NCBI GenBank assembly: GCA_910585875.1
Contig: CAJUIK010000076.1
Location: forward strand, 1 to 8,027
Origin: an uncultured Eubacteriales bacterium
Lineage (GTDB): Bacteria > Bacillota > Clostridia > Oscillospirales > Butyricicoccaceae
Reading direction: 5' to 3'
DNA length: 8,027 nucleotides
Shown: positions 1 through 6,350 of the stretch, piece by piece
Numbering within the stretch: the stretch's first letter is position 1
Layout: each line of letters begins with the position of its first letter
The notes under the pieces: generated by a model
What the model was told of the DNA's origin: nothing
The model's input: only the letters and a program-made list of their open reading frames with translations
Database searches by the model: none
Made by a program: the position numbers and the translations under genes

Positions 1-418
1 CCCAAAGCAGCGAGGTATCCAGGCCGGCGGAAGCCTCGGCATAAGAATCGACCAGCTGCTGGGAAAAAGGCGCCAACTCCATCACGCCGGTAGTGGCCAA
101 GTTGCCCATGGCGCCGGCCGCCAGCAGACAGCCCGCCAGCCGCCCCAGCTTGACAGGAGGGCGAGGATCGGTCTTCTGCCGCCGGCGGGCGGATAAGGCC
201 CCGAGGACCAGCAGCGTCAGCCCTTGGCTGACGCACAGGATCAGGGTGCTGTACCGGCCCATAAACGCGTCGTAAAAGGCGTCTGCGTCTCCGCCGGGGT
301 TGGCCGCTTCAAAAGCGCTCATGCCCAAAACCGCGGCCCCCAAGGTGCAGACATACTGAATCGCCAAAAACAGCAGCACATACCCTAGGGCTTGGCGAAG
401 GCTTCTCAGAATTTTCAA
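1..418 (-). CDS. Probable CPBP-family intramembrane protease, N-terminal part (runs off window)
   Basis: This is the N-terminal 139 codons of a membrane protein whose C-terminus lies beyond base 1. Three hydrophobic segments are visible, at about residues 10-33, 57-76 and 90-113, followed by an amphipathic stretch (MELAPFSQQLVDSYAEASAG). That layout, and the loop resembling those before the catalytic region of CPBP (CAAX protease/bacteriocin-processing) glutamic proteases, suggest this family. The diagnostic EExxxR and HxxxN motifs would lie outside the window, so the assignment is inference. The start is taken as TTG at 418, because a GGGGAG ribosome binding site sits 6 nt upstream and no ATG is in a better place; the first in-frame ATG would remove the first membrane helix. 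It lies 103 nt downstream of glyA on the same strand, separated by a perfect hairpin. Any other polytopic membrane protein remains possible. Confidence 0.6.
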   Translation of the reverse strand, partial: MKILRSLRQALGYVLLFLAIQYVCTLGAAVLGMSAFEAANPGGDADAFYDAFMGRYSTLILCVSQGLTLLVLGALSARRRQKTDPRPPVKLGRLAGCLLAAGAMGNLATTGVMELAPFSQQLVDSYAEASAGLDTSLLW

Positions 419-453
419 TCTTCTCTCCCCTTTGCAGGCCGCCTTTTATGATG

Positions 454-491
454 AAGCGGATTTCCGGGGGAAATTCCCCGGAAATCCGCTT
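454..491. other. Perfect 16-bp inverted repeat (hairpin) between glyA and the next gene
   Basis: Bases 454-469 (AAGCGGATTTCCGGGG) are exactly complementary to 476-491, with a 6-base loop at 470-475. On the minus-strand transcript it falls about 30 nt after the glyA stop and about 36 nt before the TTG start of the downstream gene. The shape is that of an intrinsic terminator, but neither side is followed by a run of U: on the minus strand the stem ends CTT and continues CATCATAAAA. It may be a weak terminator, a 3'-end stabiliser for glyA mRNA, or an attenuator of the downstream gene. The structure is seen directly; its role is not. Confidence 0.75.
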
Positions 492-521
492 GCGCCGCAG
501 GACGGCTTTTATTTCGTTCGC

Positions 522-1766
522 TTAATCAAACAGCGGATACTTCTCGCACAGCTTGGTCACTTCGCTGCGGATATAATCGGCCTTGGTTTCAAATTCCACC
601 GCAGTCAGCTTGATCAGCTCGGCTATCTTGGGCATATCCTCTTCTTTGAAGCCCCGGGTGGTAACGGCGGGGGTGCCCACCCGAATGCCGCTGGTGACGA
701 AGGGGCTCTCCGGATCGTTGGCAATGGAATTCTTGTTGGCGGTGATATACACCTCGTCCAGCCGCTTCTGCATCTCTTTGCCCGTCACATGGAAATTGCG
801 CAGATCCACCAGCATCAGGTGGTTGTCCGTGCCGCCGCTGACCAGGTCGAATCCCTCCTTGACCAGGGCGTCGGCCAGAGCCTTGGCGTTGGCCACAACC
901 TGTTGCTGATACGCCTTGAACTCCGGCTTCATGGCCTCGCCCAAGCAAACGGCCTTGGCGGCGATAATATGCTCCAGAGGGCCGCCCTGGGTGCCGGGGA
1001 ACACGGCTTTATCGATCTGCTTGGCCAGATCGGCCTTGCAGAGGATCATGCCGCCTCTGGGGCCGCGCAGGGTTTTATGGGTGGTGGTGGAGACCACGTC
1101 CGCATAGGGCACGGGGCTCATATGCAGGCCGGCGGCCACCAGGCCGGCGATGTGGGCCATATCCACAAACAGATAAGCGCCCACTTCCTTGGCGATGTCG
1201 GCAAACAGGTCGAAGCGGATCTCCCGGGGATAGGCGGAAGCGCCGGCGATGATCATCTTGGGCTTGTGCTCCCGAGCCAAAGCCCGGACCTCGTCGTAAT
1301 CAATGGTTTCGGTCTCCGCGTTCAGGTTATAGGGAACCACATTGTAGTAATTGCCGGAGATATTCACCGGGCTGCCGTGAGTCAGGTGTCCGCCGTTGTT
1401 CAGGTTCATGCCCAACACGGTGTCGCCGGGCTTGACCAAAGCGTAATAGACGGCGATGTTGGCGGAGGCGCCGCTGTGGGGCTGGACGTTGGCATGGTCC
1501 GCGCCGAAGAGCTTGCAGGCCCGGTCCCGGGCGATGTCCTCCACAACGTCCACGCACTCGCAGCCGCCGTAATACCGCTTGCGGGGGTAGCCCTCGGCGT
1601 ATTTGTTGGTCAGCACAGTGCCCATAGCGGCCATCACCGCCGGGCTGACGATGTTTTCCGAGGCGATCAGCTCGATATTGCGGCGCTGGCGGTTGTATTC
1701 CTGCTCAATAGCCGCGCCTACCTCTGGGTCCAGCTGCTTTACCAGGTCCATATTTTCTCGATACAT
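522..1766 (-). CDS. glyA: Serine hydroxymethyltransferase
   Basis: This cytosolic PLP enzyme interconverts serine plus tetrahydrofolate with glycine plus 5,10-methylene-tetrahydrofolate, the main source of one-carbon units for purine, thymidylate and methionine synthesis. The 414 residues match the usual bacterial length of about 415. Family signatures are present throughout: IELIASENIVS (31-41), the YAEGYPxxRYYGG stretch (57-68), HSGASAN (97-103), the cofactor-binding VDMAHIAGLVAAG (201-213, Asp202 and His205) and the PLP-lysine motif TTTHKTLRGPRGG with Lys231 as the Schiff-base lysine. SGIRVGTPAVTTRG (359-372) holds the Arg expected to bind the substrate carboxylate. The ATG at 1766 is preceded by GGAGGG about 9-10 nt upstream. 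It is driven by a near-consensus promoter at 1816-1844, leaving a leader of only about 43 nt, too short for a riboswitch. The gene is intact and this is the safest call in the window. Confidence 0.98.
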   Translation of the reverse strand: MYRENMDLVKQLDPEVGAAIEQEYNRQRRNIELIASENIVSPAVMAAMGTVLTNKYAEGYPRKRYYGGCECVDVVEDIARDRACKLFGADHANVQPHSGASANIAVYYALVKPGDTVLGMNLNNGGHLTHGSPVNISGNYYNVVPYNLNAETETIDYDEVRALAREHKPKMIIAGASAYPREIRFDLFADIAKEVGAYLFVDMAHIAGLVAAGLHMSPVPYADVVSTTTHKTLRGPRGGMILCKADLAKQIDKAVFPGTQGGPLEHIIAAKAVCLGEAMKPEFKAYQQQVVANAKALADALVKEGFDLVSGGTDNHLMLVDLRNFHVTGKEMQKRLDEVYITANKNSIANDPESPFVTSGIRVGTPAVTTRGFKEEDMPKIAELIKLTAVEFETKADYIRSEVTKLCEKYPLFD

Positions 1767-1815
1767 GGCTTTGTTCCCTCCATTTGATTTTTTGCCGGGG
1801 TTGGTTTCTATCTTT

Positions 1816-1844
1816 ATTATATACTCGAATTGCTTTCATTTCAA
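1816..1844 (-). promoter_or_regulatory. Sigma-A promoter of glyA
   Basis: Read on the minus strand, a -35 box TTGAAA (1844-1839) is followed after exactly 17 bp by a perfect -10 box TATAAT (1821-1816). Transcription would begin near 1809 and give a leader of roughly 43 nt before the glyA ATG. The core overlaps the plus-strand promoter at 1830-1858: this promoter's -35 box lies in the other's spacer and vice versa. Confidence 0.8.
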
Positions 1845-1858
1845 CGGTTTGATATAAT
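1830..1858 (+). promoter_or_regulatory. Sigma-A promoter with extended -10, driving nth
   Basis: A -35 box TTGCTT (1830-1835) and a perfect -10 box TATAAT (1853-1858) are 17 bp apart, and a TGA triplet at 1850-1852 makes an extended -10 (TGnTATAAT). Transcription would start near 1865, giving endonuclease III an untranslated leader of about 140 nt. No convincing riboswitch or terminator is visible in that leader, only short GC-rich inverted repeats such as CGGCGCGCCG. The 15-bp overlap with the glyA promoter suggests that polymerase cannot occupy both at once. Confidence 0.7.
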
Positions 1859-2006
1859 GGTTTTGTCTTTCCGCGAAAAATATGCGGACAACCCCGGCTC
1901 CGCCGCCGGCAGCCAGGATCGCCGCCGTCTTCAAAAGAACTGTTTGGATTGTTTTTCGGCGCGCCGACCGGCACTACAAAAATAGAAAAATGGACGGTGA
2001 ACAATT

Positions 2007-2663
2007 TTGCGCAAAAAAGAACTGGCCGCCGCCGTCGTGCAGCGGCTGAAGGAGCGGTATCCAGCCTCCTGCTCCCTGATAGCCTGCAAGGATTACGAGC
2101 TGTTATTCGCTACTCGCCTTTCCGCCCAGTGTACCGACGCCCGGGTGAATATCGTCACGAAAGAGCTGTTCAGCCGTTGGCCTTCTCTGGAAGCCCTGGC
2201 TCAGGCGGACCTGGAAGAGCTGGAAAACGTAGTCAAGCCCTGCGGCCTCTACCGCGTCAAGGCCCGGGACATCCATCAATGCGCCCAGGTCCTGCTGGAG
2301 CGGCACGAGGGCAAAGTGCCCGATACCATGGAACAGCTGCTGGCTCTGCCCGGCGTAGGCCGCAAAACCGCCAACCTGATATTGGGCGATCTATTCGGCA
2401 AGCCCGCCGTTGTGGCGGACACCCATTGCATCCGCATTTCAGGCCGCCTGGGGCTGACGGACCATGCCGACCCGGTAAAAGTGGAGATGGACCTGAAAAA
2501 AATCATCGAACCGGCGGACCAAAACGACACCTGCCATCGGTTCGTCCATTTCGGCCGGGATATCTGCGCCGCCCGCTCCCCCAAATGCAACGCCTGCTTC
2601 ATGACAGACCTGTGCCCCGGCCTCTCTCCCGCCAAAAGCAAAAAGAAAACCGCCAAAGCATAG
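2007..2663 (+). CDS. nth: Endonuclease III (DNA glycosylase/AP lyase)
   Basis: This base-excision repair enzyme removes oxidised pyrimidines from DNA and cleaves the resulting abasic site by beta-elimination. The 218 residues match the family length. Visible are the LSAQCTD motif (38-44), the helix-hairpin-helix LPGVGRKTAN (114-123) with catalytic Lys120, and VADTHCIRISGRLGL (136-150) with catalytic Asp138. The C-terminal 4Fe-4S loop has Cys187, 194, 197 and 203 in C-x6-C-x2-C-x5-C spacing. These positions coincide with the E. coli Nth numbering, which supports TTG at 2007 as the start. An in-frame TGA at 1998-2000 excludes a longer protein, and GGTGA 6 nt upstream is a modest ribosome binding site. 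A lysine-rich tail follows the cluster. The weak start codon and weak site predict low translation. The gene is expressed divergently from glyA. Confidence 0.96.
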   Translation: MRKKELAAAVVQRLKERYPASCSLIACKDYELLFATRLSAQCTDARVNIVTKELFSRWPSLEALAQADLEELENVVKPCGLYRVKARDIHQCAQVLLERHEGKVPDTMEQLLALPGVGRKTANLILGDLFGKPAVVADTHCIRISGRLGLTDHADPVKVEMDLKKIIEPADQNDTCHRFVHFGRDICAARSPKCNACFMTDLCPGLSPAKSKKKTAKA

Positions 2664-2774
2664 AACGGCGCCGCTTGCCTGGGAGAACTGGCCCCGCCGC
2701 CGAAGCCGCGGCAAGAGAGCCGCCTGGAAATTCAGTTTTATAAATGAGGGTTCGAGCAGATAGGAGGCCCGGTT

Positions 2775-3497
2775 ATGGGTTTATTTTTGAATGTGCCTTA
2801 CGCAGAGAAGGACGAGGCAAAAGCGCTGGGAGCCAAATGGAATCCCAAGGTGAAAAAATGGTATGCCGACGTTCCCCGAACGGACTACGTCAAATTCGCG
2901 AAATGGATTTTGCGCGATACAGACGACGCCGTCATCGCCATGGACTATATTTTTATCGTCGAAGGGCAAAGACCTTGCTGGAAATGCGGCAAATCCACGA
3001 GGGTCGTCGGCCTGGGCGTCGGCGAACACGTCCATATTTTCGACGTCGGAGACGGGCCGCAATATGAAATTGTCGAGGACGACGCAGACGAAGAGCTGCA
3101 CCTTGCTTGGACAGACTGTGAAGAAGATATTCCGCCCAAAGTGCGGCGCTATCTGAAGGAACAGTATTCTGTGAAAGCGGGATACTCCAAAACCATCAAC
3201 CGAACGTGTTTTGCCAATCATTGCGACTGCTGCGGCGCTTTACAGGGAAATTACTTTATATTTGACGAGGTAGACAGCCCGCTGACTTTGATGGTTGAGG
3301 GCGACGAGCTGGTCGAGCAGGCCGGAAAGCTGAATGTTTTGACGATACCCATCGAAGACGATTTGCAGCTTGACTGGGAGGTTGGGTTCGGCTCCAACGA
3401 TTATGCGTATTTCGCCTATGGGCAGTGCAAAGAGCTTGTGTTGTCCAGCGACCCAAAGAACGATTCTATCTCCTATGAAGAGCTTTATGGCCAATAG
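2775..3497 (+). CDS. DUF5710-like domain and zinc-ribbon protein of unknown function
   Basis: The 240-residue protein is soluble, with no signal peptide or membrane segment. Residues 3-34 (LFLNVPYAEKDEAKALGAKW followed by a KKWY motif) resemble the small DUF5710 domain, which is found alone or at the N-terminus of DNA-primase-like and plasmid-associated proteins. Then come a CWKC knuckle (Cys68, Cys71), an acidic stretch (about 99-118), and NHCDCCGALQGNYFIFDE (148-165) with further cysteines at 145, 150, 152 and 153. Cys68/71 with Cys150/153 could form one split zinc ribbon; that pairing is inferred. The biochemical role is unknown, and nucleic-acid binding is a guess from the domain company. 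The start is firm: AGGAGG lies 7 nt before ATG. GC content is about 50% in a sampled stretch against 60-73% in neighbouring genes, hinting at later acquisition. A strong terminator follows, and no clear own promoter is seen beyond a TATAAA at 2739-2744 lacking a -35 box. Confidence 0.7.
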   Translation: MGLFLNVPYAEKDEAKALGAKWNPKVKKWYADVPRTDYVKFAKWILRDTDDAVIAMDYIFIVEGQRPCWKCGKSTRVVGLGVGEHVHIFDVGDGPQYEIVEDDADEELHLAWTDCEEDIPPKVRRYLKEQYSVKAGYSKTINRTCFANHCDCCGALQGNYFIFDEVDSPLTLMVEGDELVEQAGKLNVLTIPIEDDLQLDWEVGFGSNDYAYFAYGQCKELVLSSDPKNDSISYEELYGQ

Positions 3498-3515
3498 ACA
3501 AAAAGAACGAATGGC

Positions 3516-3557
3516 AAAGCAGACGCCTGGCTATAGTAAGCCGGGCGTCTGCTTTTT
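3516..3557 (+). terminator. Strong intrinsic terminator after the DUF5710 gene
   Basis: Arms 3517-3532 and 3539-3554 pair over 16 bp with a single G-T wobble and a six-base loop (ATAGTA), followed by TTTTT ending at 3557. It lies about 20 nt after the stop codon. The convergent minus-strand acetyltransferase gene ends at 3586, so the same hairpin may also stop that transcript. On that strand the following U tract is poor (TTTGCC), so bidirectional action is less certain. Confidence 0.9.
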
Positions 3558-3585
3558 CCATTTTATCAAAGCATTTTGCTGGTTC

Positions 3586-4401
3586 TCAGAGATCCAGCCG
3601 TAGCAGCTGGCGGCGTTGTTCCACTGCAAAGCCCATGCGGCGATACAGGCCCAAGGCGGGCTTATTCCAGTCCAACGCTTCCAGTCGGGGCTCCTCTCCC
3701 CGTTCCAACAGACGGTTGACGCCATAGGCTGTCAGGGCCTTGCCATAGCCCCGGCCCCGGAACGCCTGGTCCACTGCCAGTAAATCCAAAAAGCCGCCTC
3801 CGGCAAAGCCTGCCGCGGCCAGTCGGCCCTGATCTTTCAGCAAAAAGATATCCCTCCGGTTGCGGGCAAGCCACAGCCTGTCTTCGACAGACGGCGTCAA
3901 GGCATAGGGCGTTACGTCGTTCTCCCGCCGCAGCTGGTAAAAAGCCCGGCTTTGCAGCCGCTGGAAGGGCCGGTAATAGCCGTCGTCATAGGGGAAAAAG
4001 GGCGCCTCCGGCTCTGGCAAGGCCGGCCCTCGGTAAACCATGCGGCTGACGGTAAACCAAGGCCGGAAGCCGGCCCGCTCCGGGCCGGGGTTCCCCTGCT
4101 CCCGCCAGGGCAGATCCAGGGTCAGCAGCTTCCGCCCCCTTTCCTTCTCCTGCCGGATCAGAGCCTCCAGCAACTCCTTCTGTTCCCAGAACCCCAGCCG
4201 ACCCAGCTCCAGCAGAAGGCCGGCTCGGCCGCCACGAGAAGCCGGGCAGAGGGCCCAGCCCGCCGGCCTGCCGCCCAACCAGGCGGCGAAGCCCCGAACC
4301 CCGCCGCCCTCCTTCGGCACCGGCAAACCCGCCCGGGCCATAGACCGGGCCTGCTCCTCGTCCCAGCGGGCTAGCCTCAACCTTGCGCTTCCTGTTTGCA
4401 T
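3586..4401 (-). CDS. Tandem-domain GNAT N-acetyltransferase
   Basis: The 271 residues are about twice the length of a single GNAT domain. The C-terminal half (about 140-271) is a clear acetyl-CoA-dependent acetyltransferase: LLAVDQAFRGRGYGKAL (206-222) is motif A with the RGRGYG pyrophosphate loop, and ALDWNKPALGLYRRMGF (242-258) is motif B with the usual Asn246 and Tyr253. The N-terminal half (about 1-125) keeps GNAT-like pieces (GGRPAGWAL, and ERAGFRPWFTVSRMVYRG near its end) but lacks a recognisable R/Q-x-x-G-x-G/A loop. It therefore looks like a degenerate, structural repeat. The substrate cannot be predicted. ATG 4401 is preceded by GGGAGGA about 6 nt upstream. The gene starts 27 nt after the permease stop codon, so the two are probably cotranscribed. 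It is the last gene of the minus-strand run. Confidence 0.85.
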   Translation of the reverse strand: MQTGSARLRLARWDEEQARSMARAGLPVPKEGGGVRGFAAWLGGRPAGWALCPASRGGRAGLLLELGRLGFWEQKELLEALIRQEKERGRKLLTLDLPWREQGNPGPERAGFRPWFTVSRMVYRGPALPEPEAPFFPYDDGYYRPFQRLQSRAFYQLRRENDVTPYALTPSVEDRLWLARNRRDIFLLKDQGRLAAAGFAGGGFLDLLAVDQAFRGRGYGKALTAYGVNRLLERGEEPRLEALDWNKPALGLYRRMGFAVEQRRQLLRLDL

Positions 4402-4428
4402 GTTGCTTCCTCCCCCGGCCGCAGCCTG

Positions 4429-5196
4429 TTAAAATAATTCCGTCACAATTTTCAGCATCAGCAGGACGATAACGGCCATAATCAGCGGCTTGATAAATTT
4501 GGAGCCGTTTTTGATAGCCAAATGGGCGCCCAAGTAATTGCCCGCGATCGTGCAGCAAGCGGCAGGAATACCCAGCCAGAAAATCACCTTCCCCCCCAGC
4601 AGATAGGCTATGGCAGAGGCGATATTGGAGGCCAGGTTGGTGACTTTGGCGTTGCCTGAAGAAGTCACCAGGGGCAGGCCCAAAACCACGCAGAACAGAA
4701 TCATTAGGAACGTGCCGGTGCCCGGGCCGAAAAAGCCGTCGTAGGCGCCCAGGGCCAGGCCGATGACAAAAGCTTTGAGATAAAGGGCTTTGACCTTGGC
4801 GTGAAAATCCTCGTTTTCCCCAAATTTGCGGTTGAACAAGATAAAACCCCCGGCTACAGGCAGAATGACCATCAGGCAATAGCGCAACACCCGGTCTTCC
4901 ATCACCATGGCCAGCTGCGACCCCGCCCAGGCGCCGATCAGCGCCCCGGCGGCGCTGGCCGCGCCGGTGGGCAGATGGATGTTGCCGCTCTTAAAGTATT
5001 TGAAGGAGGACACGCAGGTTCCCAGCGCGGCGGAAAATTTGTTTGTGCCGTAGGCGTTGATCATGGGCAGCCCGGCGAACACATAGGCGGGGATGGAAAT
5101 CAGACCGCCGCCTCCAGCCACCGAATCCACGAAACCGGACAAAAACACCATAGGGCAAACAATCAGCAATGTACGCAGATTAAAATCCATAACCAC
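4429..5196 (-). CDS. TauE/SafE (TSUP) family membrane permease
   Basis: The 255-residue polytopic inner-membrane protein has about 7-8 hydrophobic segments, at roughly 8-24, 78-98, 104-121, 138-153, 160-177, 188-200, 203-225 and 237-254. TSUP signatures are clear: GFVDSVAGGGGLI (21-33), NAYGTNK (47-53), and the second-half repeat GAYDGFFGPGTGTF (150-163) followed by TNLASN (186-191). Members move small anions such as sulfite, sulfoacetate or other organosulfur compounds across the membrane, but the substrate here cannot be read from sequence. No sulfur-metabolism gene is adjacent. The start is placed at GTG 5196, since a TAA lies two codons upstream and GAGG sits 9 nt before it. ATG at 5190 is the alternative and would leave that site about 15 nt away. 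The 105 nt upstream show no convincing promoter. Confidence 0.9.
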   Translation of the reverse strand: MVMDFNLRTLLIVCPMVFLSGFVDSVAGGGGLISIPAYVFAGLPMINAYGTNKFSAALGTCVSSFKYFKSGNIHLPTGAASAAGALIGAWAGSQLAMVMEDRVLRYCLMVILPVAGGFILFNRKFGENEDFHAKVKALYLKAFVIGLALGAYDGFFGPGTGTFLMILFCVVLGLPLVTSSGNAKVTNLASNIASAIAYLLGGKVIFWLGIPAACCTIAGNYLGAHLAIKNGSKFIKPLIMAVIVLLMLKIVTELF

Positions 5197-5301
5197 TTTT
5201 TATCGCCTCAAACATGAAAAACACTGTTGAGGGTTCCTTTCCGTTTGATAGATTGCCAAAACAAAGGCCCGCCGCCATTTTATATTGGGGGACCTTATGG
5301 C

Positions 5302-5832
5302 CTACTCTTCTTTGTCTTGAATCACTTCTCCCGCCGCCTGCCGCTGGGTTTGCCGGGAATCCAGGCGGCTCTCCAGCATCTCCGCCAAATCCGGCGAGGG
5401 ACGGAAAAGCAGATAAACCGGCCGGCCTTCGTCCAGATATTCCAACAGACAGAGGCCATAGCCGCCGGTTAAGGGCAAATAGCACAGCCTCTTTTTGGCC
5501 AGCAGCTTCTTCCAGGGACGATAAGGCCGGATCAGGCGGCATTGCCCTGGCTTGATCCGCGTCTCCCAAGCTCGGACAGGACGGCCCAAGGCCCGGAGCC
5601 GCACAAAAAAATCGTCTTCCACCAGCCGGTATTCAAAGGACAGAAAAGACAGGGCCAGCAAAGCCAGAGCCGCCAGGCAAAAAAGCAGGCCGGGCGCCAG
5701 ATAGGCCAGCGGCCCGGCCCAAGGGGCGCCCCAAATCGCCTCGTAAACGCTGGCGGTCAACAAAAACAGGCCTGCCAAAATAGTCAGCGGCAAAGCCTTG
5801 CGCCGAAACCCCCAGAGCGTCTGTTTGTACAT
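5302..5832 (-). CDS. Two-helix membrane protein with a cytoplasmic basic domain, function unknown
   Basis: Of 176 residues, two hydrophobic helices (about 14-30 and 42-63) form an N-terminal hairpin. They are followed by a soluble domain rich in beta-strand-like segments and basic residues (FEYRLVEDDFFVRLRALGR at 67-84; YRPWKKLLAKKRLCYLPL at 104-121; a predicted strand-helix end LLFRPSPDLAEMLESRL at 141-157). A pair of helices followed by such a domain recalls bacterial PH-like (DUF304-type) membrane proteins, but no diagnostic motif confirms this. The last 20 residues are hydrophilic and probably disordered. ATG 5832 lies 4 nt after the phosphoesterase stop codon, and its ribosome binding site (GGGTGGA) is inside that gene, so the two are translationally linked. 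I do not assign a function. Confidence 0.75.
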   Translation of the reverse strand: MYKQTLWGFRRKALPLTILAGLFLLTASVYEAIWGAPWAGPLAYLAPGLLFCLAALALLALSFLSFEYRLVEDDFFVRLRALGRPVRAWETRIKPGQCRLIRPYRPWKKLLAKKRLCYLPLTGGYGLCLLEYLDEGRPVYLLFRPSPDLAEMLESRLDSRQTQRQAAGEVIQDKEE

Positions 5833-5836
5833 TGGC

Positions 5837-6295
5837 CTATTCCACCCTTTCCAGCCGGCAAGTCAGCTTGCCCCCGTCGATTTCCACAGCCAGATACGTT
5901 CTCTCCCGGCCGATACTGCCCGGGTTGTACAGGGCCACAGGCCCTTGCTCCCGCAGCAGCGGGCGATGGGTATGGCCAAAAAAGGCCGCCTTGGCGCCGG
6001 CCTGCTCCGCCGCCCGCTCTATCTCCCCAAAGCCCTGCTTGACGCCGAAGCGATGGCCATGGGCAAGGAATAGGGGGAAACCCGCCGGCGAGGGCTGGCG
6101 GGCAAGAGGCTCCTGGCAGGCCAGATCGCAATTTCCCGCCACAGCCAGCACAGGCAGGCCGAAAACCTGCCCCGCGCGCAAAGCCTCCCGTACGCCGTCC
6201 CCGAGAAAAATCAGCCCGTCGGGCCGCTCTTTTTCCAACATCAGGCACAAAACGTCAAAATCCCCGTGGGAATCCGAAGCCGCGCAAAATTTCAT
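5837..6295 (-). CDS. YfcE/MJ0936-type metallophosphoesterase
   Basis: The 152-residue single-domain protein has the full calcineurin-like metal-binding set in order: SDSHGD (7-12, Asp8 and His10), FLGDG (30-34, Asp33), GNCD (54-57, Asn55), HGH (79-81) and FGHTH (106-110, His108 and His110), followed by YNPGSIG (123-129). Length and motif spacing fit the small YfcE/MJ0936 phosphodiesterases, which bind two divalent metals and hydrolyse phosphodiesters in the cytosol; the natural substrate is generally unknown. ATG 6295 follows a G-rich ribosome binding site (GGGGG) about 8 nt upstream. It is separated from the preceding GNAT gene by 55 nt without a clear promoter or terminator, and runs into the next gene with a 4-nt gap. 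Confidence 0.92.
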   Translation of the reverse strand: MKFCAASDSHGDFDVLCLMLEKERPDGLIFLGDGVREALRAGQVFGLPVLAVAGNCDLACQEPLARQPSPAGFPLFLAHGHRFGVKQGFGEIERAAEQAGAKAAFFGHTHRPLLREQGPVALYNPGSIGRERTYLAVEIDGGKLTCRLERVE

Positions 6296-6350
6296 GATCT
6301 TATCCCCCTTTTCTTCTAAGCTTGCAATTTCCCCAGCAAAAGCAAACCCG

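Noticed and set aside
432..1787. A 451-codon open frame on the plus strand opposite glyA.
   Set aside because: Its codons are in exact antisense register with glyA, so a stop would need TTA, CTA or TCA codons in glyA. High-GC codon choice avoids these. The product is Gly/His/Val-rich with no recognisable motif, while glyA on the other strand is unmistakable.
1865..2006. A riboswitch or T-box in the nth leader.
   Set aside because: Only short GC-rich inverted repeats (such as CGGCGCGCCG) are seen. There are no conserved riboswitch or T-box elements and no terminator-antiterminator pair.
1949..2743. A 264-codon open frame overlapping nth in another plus-strand frame.
   Set aside because: The product is Arg/Pro/Gly-rich with no motif. 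The nth frame carries all catalytic and iron-sulfur residues.
2664..2774. A possible terminator or promoter in the gap between nth and the DUF5710 gene.
   Set aside because: CTTGCC...GGCAAG can pair over only 6 bp around a 32-nt loop with no T run, and TATAAA at 2739-2744 has no -35 partner. Neither is good enough to annotate.
3986..4879. A 297-codon minus-strand frame bridging the TSUP permease and the GNAT.
   Set aside because: It lies out of frame with both well-supported genes and has frame-shadow composition. The boundary between the genes (stop, GGGAGGA, ATG) is clean.
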